A stretch of DNA of 64,000 bases from Lientehia hominis (GTDB lineage: Bacteria > Bacillota > Clostridia > Lachnospirales > Lachnospiraceae). The stretch is from assembly GCF_021044755.1 (NCBI RefSeq), contig NZ_JAJNOR010000004.1, forward strand, positions 62,001 through 126,000. The letters are read 5' to 3'. Positions 17,293 through 24,994 of this stretch are shown here, piece by piece. Every line of letters starts with the position of its first letter. Positions within the stretch are counted from its first letter, which is position 1. Below the pieces are notes generated by a model. It did not search any database and had not been told where the DNA came from. It worked only from the letters and a program-made list of their open reading frames with translations. Position numbers and translations under genes: made by a program.

Positions 17293-19041
17293 TCAAAACC
17301 GGCAGCGGTTGACGCAGGCATAGATTTCCTGAAGCCTGGGCAGAGCCATGAAGGGAGGACAGTCCCAGGAGGTGATGGATTCCATGCCCTCCCGGACTAT
17401 CTTCTCATACAGTTTTGGAAGCTGGTCTGACAGTGGGACGGGCGAATTTAAATGCGTATTCAGATACAGCAGAATATAGCCCAGAGCTCTTGTCTGTTCC
17501 TCATCGGCCAGCTGTTCCACATAACGCAGGTCAATCATGGACTTGTCATAGAACAGGCTGTCTTTACCCTGTACTTTGATTTTAGGAGGTCTGGAGTCAC
17601 GCTCAGAATTTTGAACGGAGCGGCGGCGATCATTCCCGCTTTTTTGGACGGCGGGCCGGTATATCCGATTCAGGGTGCCGCAGGGAAAACAGAAAAGATC
17701 AACGCCGCTGTTTTCTCCAGGAGAATCGGCGTGGGAAGCGTTATAGACCGCTGCTTCCTTTTTTGCGTGTATGGTGATATCCTTTGCCTGATAATTGTCC
17801 ATTTGAAGGACACAGTCGGCCGTATGAAAAAATGCTCCGGAGCTTCCGACCACCAGGATGGTGGAAATGCCAAGCTGGGAAAACAAAGGGCGGATACGGC
17901 TGAGAAAAGGCGTGATAGGCTCCTTGTCAGGAGAGATGACTCTGCGCATCAGCTCATCACGCACCATGAAATTTGTCGCGCAGGTATCTTCGTCAATCAG
18001 AAAGAGCTTGGCCCCGGCTTCTATTCCTTCTATGACTCCGGCAGCCTGTGAAGTGCTGCCGCTGGCGTCTTCCGTGGAAAAGCTGCTGGTGTCTTTTCCG
18101 TTGGGAAGATGATTGATGAAAGGAGAGATATCCACCTTTTTTACGACACGGCCTTCCTCTGCCCGGAGCTTCACCGCTGAGGCGTCGGTTATGACGAATT
18201 CTCTTCCGTCTCCGGCAGTGTGGTTATAGACGCCGGTCTCCAGCGCTTTCAGGAGGGTGGATTTTCCGTGGTAGCCGCCTCCGGTGATCAGAGTGACGCC
18301 CTTTCGTATGCCCATGCCGGTGATTATCCCTCTGTGGGGAAGAGAAACCGAGATTTTCATGGAAGAAGGTGAAGAAAAAGGAAGGGCTTCTTTCATGGGA
18401 AGATTTGATACGCCGGATTTCCGGGGCAGGACTGCGCCGTCTGCTACGAATGCGATCAAGTCGTTTTCCGGCAGGAATGCACGGAGAGCCTGCTGGTCTT
18501 CAAAGAGCTCTATGGCGTTTTGAAGGGCTCCCCGGCTGATGTTTTTATGGTACAGGGATTTTTCCGCACACTTTGGCAGATAATCAAACAGGATTTTGCG
18601 AAGCTCCCTGGAATTGATGGTGCGCCCGTTGGCAGGAAAACCGGCTTCAAACCGCATGAGGATAGTTCTTTCCCTGATGGTACAGGCCGTGCGTCTGAGT
18701 ACCTGGGGACCGCAGCGGGTGGTGAACAGAGCGCCGCTTTTACCGGAACCTTTGGCCTGGAAGGAATAATCCTGTACTGCCTTTTCAAACTGCCGGAGCA
18801 GAAAGTCGCAGAAAGCTGTTTTCCGGTCCTCCGAGCTCCAAAGATCTGGAGAAAATCCGGAGGCCTTGTCCGTGATGTGAATAGTGAGCCTTGAAGGAGA
18901 GGCGAACGGATCGCCCTGTACGTGGTCGATAGAGAGAGTATAGGTCCCGAAATCATAGACTCCCTTCAGCGTCTTATATGCCGGATAACTCTTGTGATCG
19001 ATGTCACGGAGCATGGAGTCAAGCTGAGCAGATGTTTTCAT
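17293..19041 (-). CDS. Predicted ATPase of the ABC class (PF09818 type)
   Basis: 582 residues. A Walker A-like GGGYHGKST, an ABC-type signature region SGSTSQAAG and a Walker B with LFLIDEDTCATNFMVRD identify the widely distributed but functionally uncharacterised ABC_ATPase family. The N-terminal roughly 200 residues form the family's own domain, and a variable basic linker of about 60 residues (around 465-515) leads to a short helical C-terminus. No membrane segment is present, so it is not a transporter on its own. GAAAGGAA precedes ATG. It is a single minus-strand gene between codY and rpsB, with an extended -10 promoter. Confidence 0.88.
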   Translation of the reverse strand: MKTSAQLDSMLRDIDHKSYPAYKTLKGVYDFGTYTLSIDHVQGDPFASPSRLTIHITDKASGFSPDLWSSEDRKTAFCDFLLRQFEKAVQDYSFQAKGSGKSGALFTTRCGPQVLRRTACTIRERTILMRFEAGFPANGRTINSRELRKILFDYLPKCAEKSLYHKNISRGALQNAIELFEDQQALRAFLPENDLIAFVADGAVLPRKSGVSNLPMKEALPFSSPSSMKISVSLPHRGIITGMGIRKGVTLITGGGYHGKSTLLKALETGVYNHTAGDGREFVITDASAVKLRAEEGRVVKKVDISPFINHLPNGKDTSSFSTEDASGSTSQAAGVIEGIEAGAKLFLIDEDTCATNFMVRDELMRRVISPDKEPITPFLSRIRPLFSQLGISTILVVGSSGAFFHTADCVLQMDNYQAKDITIHAKKEAAVYNASHADSPGENSGVDLFCFPCGTLNRIYRPAVQKSGNDRRRSVQNSERDSRPPKIKVQGKDSLFYDKSMIDLRYVEQLADEEQTRALGYILLYLNTHLNSPVPLSDQLPKLYEKIVREGMESITSWDCPPFMALPRLQEIYACVNRCRF

Positions 19042-19079
19042 AAGATAAACATTCCTTTCTGGATGATAGATTCTTTTCT

Positions 19080-19088
19080 ATTATAGCA
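19080..19088 (-). promoter_or_regulatory. Extended -10 promoter of the ABC-class ATPase gene
   Basis: Minus-strand TGCTATAAT, a perfect extended -10, about 40 bp before the start codon; no clear -35. Confidence 0.5.
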
Positions 19089-19137
19089 TGTCTTTGCCGG
19101 TAAGAGAGCGGTTTTGCAGGAATAAAAGAAAAAATAC

Positions 19138-19166
19138 TTGCATTTGAAAATGTGTCATGGTACAAT
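19138..19166 (+). promoter_or_regulatory. rpsB-tsf promoter
   Basis: TTGCAT (19138-19143), 17-bp spacer, TACAAT (19161-19166). This predicts a leader of about 106 nt before rpsB. Confidence 0.75.
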
Positions 19167-19172
19167 GATAGG

Positions 19173-19278
19173 GCTGAAAAATTGTCACGTGGATGGATTC
19201 CGACGACGGTGCCGGGTATGCCCGGTCTCAAAGGAAAAAAGAAATTCACGGAAGTTTAAACCAAATGGAGGAAAGAAA
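19173..19278 (+). promoter_or_regulatory. rpsB 5' leader, possible S2 autoregulatory site
   Basis: The roughly 106-nt leader contains a compact GC hairpin (CCGGG 19212-19216, CCCGG 19221-19225) flanked by GACGACGGTG and an A-rich stretch before the GGAGGAAAG ribosome-binding site. Ribosomal protein S2 operons are often autoregulated through leader RNA; the assignment here is by position and structure only. Confidence 0.35.
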
Positions 19279-20019
19279 ATGAGCGTTATTTCAATGAAAC
19301 AGCTGCTGGAAGCAGGCGTACACTTTGGTCATCAGACGAGAAGATGGAACCCTAAAATGGCTCCCTACATTTACACGGAGAGAAATGGTATTTATATCAT
19401 CGATCTGCAGAAATCCGTAGGAATGGTAGACGACGCTTACAAGGCAGTAGCCGATATCGCGGCCGACGGCGGCACGATTCTCTTTGTGGGAACAAAGAAG
19501 CAGGCACAGGACGCGATTCAGATCGAAGCAGAACGCTGCGGTATGTATTATGTAAATCAGAGATGGCTCGGCGGTATGCTGACAAACTTCAAGACCATCC
19601 AGAGCAGAATCCAGAGACTTCGCACCATTGAGAAAATGCAGGAAGACGGAACCTTTGAGGTCCTTCCGAAGAAGGAAGTCATCGCTCTTAAGAAGGAGCA
19701 GGAGAAGCTGGAGAGAAACCTGGGCGGTATCAAAGATATGAAGAAGCTTCCCGATGCCATTTTCATCGTAGATCCGAAAAAAGAAAGAATCTGTGTACAG
19801 GAAGCTCATGCACTGGGCATCACACTGATCGGTATCGCGGACACCAACTGCGACCCGGAAGAGTTGGATTATGTGATTCCCGGCAATGACGACGCTATCA
19901 GAGCGGTTAAGCTGATCGTATCCAAGATGGCAGATGCCGTTATTGAAGCGAAGCAGGGTGAAGAGGTAACGGAAGAGACAGCAGACGTACAGGTTGAAAC
20001 GGAAGCTGCAGAGGCGTAA
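19279..20019 (+). CDS. rpsB: 30S ribosomal protein S2
   Basis: 246 residues, primary rRNA-associated protein of the small subunit head. It starts at ATG 19279 with GGAGGAAAG; the longer frame from 19138 starts in the promoter and is rejected. The signature segments are intact: MKQLLEAGVHFGHQTRRWNP, FVGTKKQAQDAI, YVNQRWLGGMLTNFKTI, and PDAIFIVDPKKE with GIADTNCDPE. A Glu-rich C-terminal tail is normal in this group. tsf follows 54 bp later. Confidence 0.98.
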   Translation: MSVISMKQLLEAGVHFGHQTRRWNPKMAPYIYTERNGIYIIDLQKSVGMVDDAYKAVADIAADGGTILFVGTKKQAQDAIQIEAERCGMYYVNQRWLGGMLTNFKTIQSRIQRLRTIEKMQEDGTFEVLPKKEVIALKKEQEKLERNLGGIKDMKKLPDAIFIVDPKKERICVQEAHALGITLIGIADTNCDPEELDYVIPGNDDAIRAVKLIVSKMADAVIEAKQGEEVTEETADVQVETEAAEA

Positions 20020-20073
20020 CAGCAGGACGTTATCCCGGAAAATTCTCAAGATTAAGAAAGGATTGAAATAATT

Positions 20074-20997
20074 ATGGCAGCAGTTACGGCAGCAATGGTT
20101 AAAGAGCTGAGAGAAATGACAGGCGCCGGCATGATGGACTGCAAGAAAGCGCTTGCGGCCACCGACGGCAATATGGACGAGGCAGTGGAATTCCTGAGAA
20201 AGAACGGACAGGCAAAGGCAGAGAAAAAAGCCGGAAGAATCGCGGCGGAAGGTCTTGTCAAAACCGTTATCGACGGACAGAAGGCCGCTATTGTGGAAGT
20301 GAACTCCGAAACGGATTTCGTTGCGAAGAACGCTGATTTCCAGGCATACGTAGCGGATGTGGCAGATCAGGCGGTCAAATCGGATGCGGCGGATATGGAT
20401 GCGTTCATGGCAGAGGCTTGGACGGCTGACGCCTCTAAGACAGTGAAGGAAGCCCTGGTGGAGAAGGTTGCCGTCATCGGCGAAAACCTGAGCATCAGAC
20501 GTTTTGAAAAGGTAGAAGCAAAGGACGGCTGCGTAGTGGATTACATCCATGGCGGCGGAAGAATCGGCGTTTTGGTCGTGGCGAAAGCCGGCGTGGTCAA
20601 TGACGCTGTTAAGGAAGCACTCAAGAATGTTGCGATGCAGATCGCAGCGCTCCATCCCCTGTATGTTTCCCGTGCTGAGGTCCCTCAGGACTTTATCGAG
20701 AAAGAGACAGCGATTCTTAAGGAGCAGGCAAGAAATGAGAATCCGGATAAACCGGAAAACATCCTGGACAAGATGATCGTCGGCCGTCTGAACAAGGAGC
20801 TGAAGGAGTTCTGTCTGCTTGACCAGGCATATGTAAAAGACGGTGATCTTACTGTCGGAAAATATCTTGCGGCTGTTTCAAAAGAAGTGGGAGCAGAGGT
20901 TTCCATCGAGAAATTCGTCCGCTATGAGACAGGTGAAGGCCTGGAGAAGAAGAGCGAGAATTTCGCAGAAGAAGTTGCAAAACAGATGGGACAGTAA
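20074..20997 (+). CDS. tsf: Translation elongation factor Ts
   Basis: 307 residues, the nucleotide-exchange factor that regenerates EF-Tu-GTP. The N-terminal UBA-like domain (VKELREMTGAGMMDCKKAL) and the conserved VNSETDFVAKN motif are present, followed by the dimerisation core and C-terminal module (ending near EVAKQMGQ). The start is ATG 20074 with AAAGGA upstream. In many Firmicutes pyrH and frr follow rpsB-tsf; here a terminator ends the operon directly after tsf. Confidence 0.98.
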   Translation: MAAVTAAMVKELREMTGAGMMDCKKALAATDGNMDEAVEFLRKNGQAKAEKKAGRIAAEGLVKTVIDGQKAAIVEVNSETDFVAKNADFQAYVADVADQAVKSDAADMDAFMAEAWTADASKTVKEALVEKVAVIGENLSIRRFEKVEAKDGCVVDYIHGGGRIGVLVVAKAGVVNDAVKEALKNVAMQIAALHPLYVSRAEVPQDFIEKETAILKEQARNENPDKPENILDKMIVGRLNKELKEFCLLDQAYVKDGDLTVGKYLAAVSKEVGAEVSIEKFVRYETGEGLEKKSENFAEEVAKQMGQ

Positions 20998-21024
20998 AGA
21001 ACCTTGCTGTAATTTTTAGATATC

Positions 21025-21072
21025 AACACCCTTGTAAATGGCGTGAGCGCGTCGTTTGCAGGGGTGTTTTTG
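21025..21072 (+). terminator. Terminator of rpsB-tsf
   Basis: A 14-bp stem AACACCCTTGTAAA / TTTGCAGGGGTGTT (21025-21038 with 21055-21068, one wobble) and a T run. Confidence 0.88.
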
Positions 21073-21188
21073 TGTTTTGTTTAAAAATCAATCCGACGTT
21101 AAAGTAAACGCTTATGGCTATGATACGAGGTTTGATGTAACTGGTATTTTATATTGTGTATAAAAAATATAATTATATGTTTATATAG

Positions 21189-21217
21189 TTGACTTTTTTC
21201 GACCAAAATAATAGAAT
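21189..21217 (+). promoter_or_regulatory. Promoter of the zinc-ribbon gene pair
   Basis: TTGACT (21189-21194) and TAGAAT (21212-21217), 17-bp spacer, in a markedly AT-rich stretch. The rest of 21073-21284 holds no other feature I can support. Confidence 0.65.
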
Positions 21218-21284
21218 TTTATTAGAGATTTGATATGATATTGAATATATTTAGATATAAAATATATAATTGGAGGTACATAAT

Positions 21285-22415
21285 ATGGCTATCATCCAAT
21301 GCCCTGAGTGTGGACAAAACATTTCGGATAAAGCATCGAAATGTCCCATGTGTGGTTATCCATTGAAAGCTGACCCGATGGAAGAAAGAAGCGATTCTTC
21401 AACGATTATGGGCGCAGGTACGGTAGAAAAAAGTGATATCAAAAAAAAATCTCATAAAAATATGATGATTATAGGGGTTATTGTTTTCATTGTTGTTTTA
21501 GTTGGAATTACAGCAGTTGTGTTATATAGCCGCCAGATGTCTGGAGATAATTTGTCTATCAGTGAGATAAACTTAAGCAAGTGGAAACTGATTGATGAGA
21601 GAGAAAATTCTGTAAGCTATGAAGGAATGGTGACCTCTAATGAATCCAGGCCGTTTGTGGCACTTATTGGATATTATGAAGAGCCAAACAACACTCCTCG
21701 TTTAGTATATATGGAAAATGGAAAGGGTACGATTAAAACGTATGAATCATCAGAAGATGATCCTTCCATTAAATATACTGCTGTTGGATACATGGCCGGC
21801 AAGAAGATTAAAGAATCCGATATTAGCATAGAACAAAATGATAAATATTATAATGATTGGACATGCGATGAGAGAACAAGCTGTTCAGTTGATTTAGTGA
21901 TTAAAATGAGAAAAAAAGTTAATGGTTTACTTTTTATTGAGCTGAAAAATGATATGACCAAAGATATTACAAGAAATATTGCAGTTGTGATTGTTGACGG
22001 CGTAGGGGAATATTCCTGTTATTTAGATGATTTGCCATTGAAATCAAGAGGCGTTGAAGTGACAGTTACTCCTCAGATTTTTTGCGGCAGCAAGGAGCTT
22101 AAAGAAGCTGATTATACAGTCGAAACGCCTTTTGCGGTAGAAAAAGAAGAGGGAAAATATACCACGAGTTTTTCGGGCAAAGAGGAATTGTCCTTCAGCG
22201 GATATGAGGATGGGTTAGTAATATATACCAGCGAGCTGTTGGATGGAGGAAGGAAAGAAGACAAAGGGGAATTGATCAGAACCGCTTCCTGTTTGAGAGA
22301 TGGTCGTTGCACTTTAGCAACATACACATGGGAAGACAGTGATAAAAAAATACTTATGCCTTCGTATGATATTAATGTAATTGGATATTTAAAATGGAAT
22401 AATTTTAATAAATAA
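21285..22415 (+). CDS. Zinc-ribbon single-span membrane protein, function unknown
   Basis: 376 residues from ATG 21285, with TTGGAGG 8 bp upstream. An N-terminal zinc ribbon has C6, C9, C20 and C23 (CPECG...CPMCG). A linker leads to one transmembrane helix at about 60-81, and the remaining roughly 295 residues are probably extracytoplasmic. That part contains an acidic, strand-rich region without a family I recognise. Codon use and base composition are clearly more AT-rich than the flanking genes, which suggests acquisition by transfer. The next gene has the same ribbon-plus-membrane layout and follows after 14 bp; the two probably act together, perhaps as envelope sensors, but no function is shown. 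Confidence 0.7.
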   Translation: MAIIQCPECGQNISDKASKCPMCGYPLKADPMEERSDSSTIMGAGTVEKSDIKKKSHKNMMIIGVIVFIVVLVGITAVVLYSRQMSGDNLSISEINLSKWKLIDERENSVSYEGMVTSNESRPFVALIGYYEEPNNTPRLVYMENGKGTIKTYESSEDDPSIKYTAVGYMAGKKIKESDISIEQNDKYYNDWTCDERTSCSVDLVIKMRKKVNGLLFIELKNDMTKDITRNIAVVIVDGVGEYSCYLDDLPLKSRGVEVTVTPQIFCGSKELKEADYTVETPFAVEKEEGKYTTSFSGKEELSFSGYEDGLVIYTSELLDGGRKEDKGELIRTASCLRDGRCTLATYTWEDSDKKILMPSYDINVIGYLKWNNFNK

Positions 22416-22429
22416 GGGGGAAGAAAATC

Positions 22430-22933
22430 ATGGTAGAAATGAGATGTATGGAATGTGGAGAAGTGTTGTCAGAAGGAATGAGTGTATGTCCAAAATGTGG
22501 CTGCCCTGTTTCTCAACCGGAAAGAGAAATAAAGGCAGAAGACAGAGATGATCGATCATCATATGCTGCAAATTCGAACGGACAGAGCGGCAAAATAAAA
22601 ATTATGCCTATTATATCTTTGATAATAGGAGTGGTAATCGTTATATTGGGTTTTACTGTTTTATCCCATAAGGAAAAGATAGAGATTTATGATGCGAAGA
22701 CATATAATGTGGACAAAGCAGCGTTTGGCGGTGATTTCTACACAGAAATTTATGGCGCGTCTGATACTATTGTAGATGAATTAAGTGATATAAACGGTGG
22801 AATAGCGTCGTTATCTAATTCATTTGTCGCAGTTGTTAATATGATTTGTTACGGTTCTGGTATGATTATTATAGCATTGGGGTTGGGGGTTATTTCTGTA
22901 TCAATTGTATATGTGGGTAAAGCCAAGAAATAA
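22430..22933 (+). CDS. Small zinc-ribbon membrane protein, function unknown
   Basis: 167 residues. C6, C9, C20 and C23 (CMECG...CPKCG) form an N-terminal zinc ribbon. TM1 lies at about 59-78 and TM2 at about 137-161, with a roughly 58-residue extracytoplasmic loop between them. AAGGGGG precedes ATG 22430. It shares the AT-rich composition and the ribbon layout of the gene just upstream, with which it is surely co-transcribed. No known family is recognised beyond the ribbon. Confidence 0.7.
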   Translation: MVEMRCMECGEVLSEGMSVCPKCGCPVSQPEREIKAEDRDDRSSYAANSNGQSGKIKIMPIISLIIGVVIVILGFTVLSHKEKIEIYDAKTYNVDKAAFGGDFYTEIYGASDTIVDELSDINGGIASLSNSFVAVVNMICYGSGMIIIALGLGVISVSIVYVGKAKK

Positions 22934-22948
22934 ATAGCGTAATAATAT

Positions 22949-22978
22949 AAGGCTGCTTGAGATATAGCAGTCTTTTTT
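22949..22978 (+). terminator. Terminator after the zinc-ribbon pair
   Basis: Stem AAGGCTGC (22949-22956) with GCAGTCTT (22967-22974, one wobble) followed by a T run; it closes the AT-rich unit. Confidence 0.8.
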
Positions 22979-23042
22979 ATTTTATAAGAAAGTTTCCAAG
23001 GCGATATAAAACACAAACCCAGTAGAATCAGTCCCTCTTATA

Positions 23043-23051
23043 TGATACAAT
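23043..23051 (+). promoter_or_regulatory. Possible extended -10 promoter of the MATE gene
   Basis: TGATACAAT matches an extended -10. It lies inside the longer reading frame that begins at 23042, which supports the downstream start at 23117. Confidence 0.4.
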
Positions 23052-23116
23052 CAAAAAAGAAATTGTTGGAAAATCTGCCGGCGGGATATGGCCGGAAAAG
23101 GATAGGAATACATGAG

Positions 23117-24463
23117 ATGAAAGAGGACAAGGTATTTTATCGAAGCTTTTTTTCCATATATGTGGCGCTGGTGCTGCAAAATGTGATAACGCTCAGCGTA
23201 AACCTGGCGGATAATATGATGCTGGGGGCCTACAGTGAAACGTCATTGGCGGGGGTGGCCGCGGTCAATCAGATTCAGTTCGTATTTCAGCAGGTCCTTT
23301 TGGCCCTGGGAGACGGACTGGTGATCTTCTGCAGCCAGTACTGGGGAAAAAAGCAGGTCGAACCGATGAAGAGGATCACAGCGGCAGCAATGAAGACAGG
23401 GCTGGCGGTCGCTGTGGTCTTGTTTCTTGTCATTAGTCTCTTTCCTTATCAGGTGGTGGGGATATTCACCACAGACGGGCCCATCATCCAGGAGGGCGTA
23501 AAATATATCCTCATAGTCCGTTACACTTATCTGTTTTTTGCGGTGACCCAGCTTTTGCTGGCTTCCCTCAGAAGCGTGGAAATGGTAAAGATTGCTTTTT
23601 ATCTTTCAATCATGACCTTTTTCATCAACTGCGGCATCAACTATGTGCTGATATATGGAAAATTCGGGGCGCCGGAGCTGGGAGCGGCCGGTGCCGCTAT
23701 CGGGACCCTGGCTGCCAGGATAGTGGAATGTGCAGTCCTGATTCTTTTTGTGGCAAAAAAGGAAAAGCGTCTGCGGATGAGGCTTCGGGATTACCTGCGT
23801 TTTGATCAGGTGCTTTCCAAAGATTATTACAGGCTGACGGTTCCCATGGTCGTAGTCCAGAGCCTGTGGGGAATCAATACGGCGCTTCAGACTGTGATCC
23901 TCGGCCATATGGCGGCTGCGGCAATCGCCGCCAACAGTGTGGCATCCACCTTGTTTTTGGTAGTGAAGTCCACAGCCATAGGGGCTGCCTCGACTGCCTC
24001 AGTCATCATCGGAAAGACCATAGGGACCGGCGATACCCAACTGGTAAAGCGGTATGCGGGAAAGCTGCAGAAGCTGTTTTTGATCATAGGGATTTTTTCG
24101 GGTATCTTGCTTTTTTTTATCCGGATACCGATTCTTAACCTCTATGACTTGTCTCCGTCTACAAAAGAAATGGCCAATACCTTTTTGATTATTCTGAGCG
24201 TTGTCTGTGTGGGCATGTCCTATCAGATGCCGACGAACAGCGGCATCATCCGGGGCGGCGGAAATGCTATGTTTGTGGTGAAGATGGACCTGATCAGCAT
24301 TTGGCTGATCGTTCTGCCCCTTTCCTTTTTTATGGCTTTTGTGGTGAAAGCTTCGCCGGTGATTGTGGTCTGCTGTCTGAATGCGGACCAGATATTCAAA
24401 TGTATTCCGGCGTATCTGGAATCCCATTATGGGAACTGGATACGGAAGCTGACCAGAGACTGA
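23117..24463 (+). CDS. MATE-family efflux transporter
   Basis: 448 residues from ATG 23117, the usual size for the family; an in-frame ATG at 23042 would add 25 polar residues and overlap the likely promoter. About twelve transmembrane helices in two homologous halves are visible. Family landmarks include SVNLADNMMLGAYSETSLAGVAAVNQ in the first half and AAAAIAANSVASTLF plus the NSGIIRGGGNAMF segment in the second. MATE proteins export cationic drugs or metabolites using a sodium or proton gradient. The substrate is not deducible. It stands alone between the AT-rich island and the Rrf2 gene. Confidence 0.88.
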   Translation: MKEDKVFYRSFFSIYVALVLQNVITLSVNLADNMMLGAYSETSLAGVAAVNQIQFVFQQVLLALGDGLVIFCSQYWGKKQVEPMKRITAAAMKTGLAVAVVLFLVISLFPYQVVGIFTTDGPIIQEGVKYILIVRYTYLFFAVTQLLLASLRSVEMVKIAFYLSIMTFFINCGINYVLIYGKFGAPELGAAGAAIGTLAARIVECAVLILFVAKKEKRLRMRLRDYLRFDQVLSKDYYRLTVPMVVVQSLWGINTALQTVILGHMAAAAIAANSVASTLFLVVKSTAIGAASTASVIIGKTIGTGDTQLVKRYAGKLQKLFLIIGIFSGILLFFIRIPILNLYDLSPSTKEMANTFLIILSVVCVGMSYQMPTNSGIIRGGGNAMFVVKMDLISIWLIVLPLSFFMAFVVKASPVIVVCCLNADQIFKCIPAYLESHYGNWIRKLTRD

Positions 24464-24501
24464 AAAACCGGAAATAATTGTTGCTTTTTTATCAATTAAA
24501 T

Positions 24502-24531
24502 CTTGACCAAAATAGTACAGTATAGTATAGT
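24502..24531 (+). promoter_or_regulatory. Promoter with embedded inverted repeat, likely Rrf2 autoregulatory operator
   Basis: TTGACC (24503-24508) and TATAGT (24526-24531) are 17 bp apart. The imperfect inverted repeat CTTGAC-7-GTACAG (24502-24520) covers the -35 and spacer, the usual place for an IscR/Rrf2-type operator. It precedes the Rrf2 gene and the CO dehydrogenase operon. Confidence 0.55.
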
Positions 24532-24551
24532 GGAGACAGTGAGGTGCTGTC

Positions 24552-24953
24552 ATGTTAATTACCAGAGAATGTGATTATGCGGTCAGGATTTTAAGGGCCC
24601 TGTCCGGAGGAGAAACGGTCAGCGTGCAGGACATCTGCCGGAAGGAAAACATCACCGTGTCCATAGCCTACAAGCTGGCCAGGAAGCTGGAAAAGTCCGG
24701 ATATATCCGGAGCCACAGAGGAAGCAGCGGAGGATATTCCCTGAAAAAGGACTTAAGAGAAATCACACTGTATGACGTATGCCGGGCGGTGGACAAGGAA
24801 CTGCTCTTGACAGAATGTACGGTTCGGGGCCATCGGTGCTCTCAGAATACGGAAGCGACTCCCTGTATGGTGCATAAAGAATTCTGCCGCCTGCAGGAAA
24901 TGATCACCCGGGAGCTGAAAGGCAGATCGCTTATGGAAATTCTGGAAGGATAG
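24552..24953 (+). CDS. Rrf2-family transcriptional regulator
   Basis: 133 residues. The N-terminal winged helix (about 1-65) has the Rrf2 recognition segment SIAYKLARKLEKSGYIRSHRG and GGYSL wing. Cysteines C89, C96 and C105, with C112, follow in the region where IscR and related proteins bind an iron-sulfur cluster, so it may sense redox state, CO, NO or cluster supply. The spacing differs from canonical IscR. It starts at ATG 24552 with GAGGTG upstream. Only 41 bp separate it from cooS, so it most likely controls, and is co-transcribed with, the CO dehydrogenase genes. Confidence 0.88.
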   Translation: MLITRECDYAVRILRALSGGETVSVQDICRKENITVSIAYKLARKLEKSGYIRSHRGSSGGYSLKKDLREITLYDVCRAVDKELLLTECTVRGHRCSQNTEATPCMVHKEFCRLQEMITRELKGRSLMEILEG

Positions 24954-24994
24954 GGCTCACCTGAAAAATGGATAAAACTATAGGAGGAATTCTT

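Noticed and set aside
19291..20655. 454-codon open frame on the minus strand across rpsB and tsf
   Set aside because: Shadow of two ribosome-associated genes; it crosses the rpsB-tsf gap and has no ribosome-binding site or family similarity.
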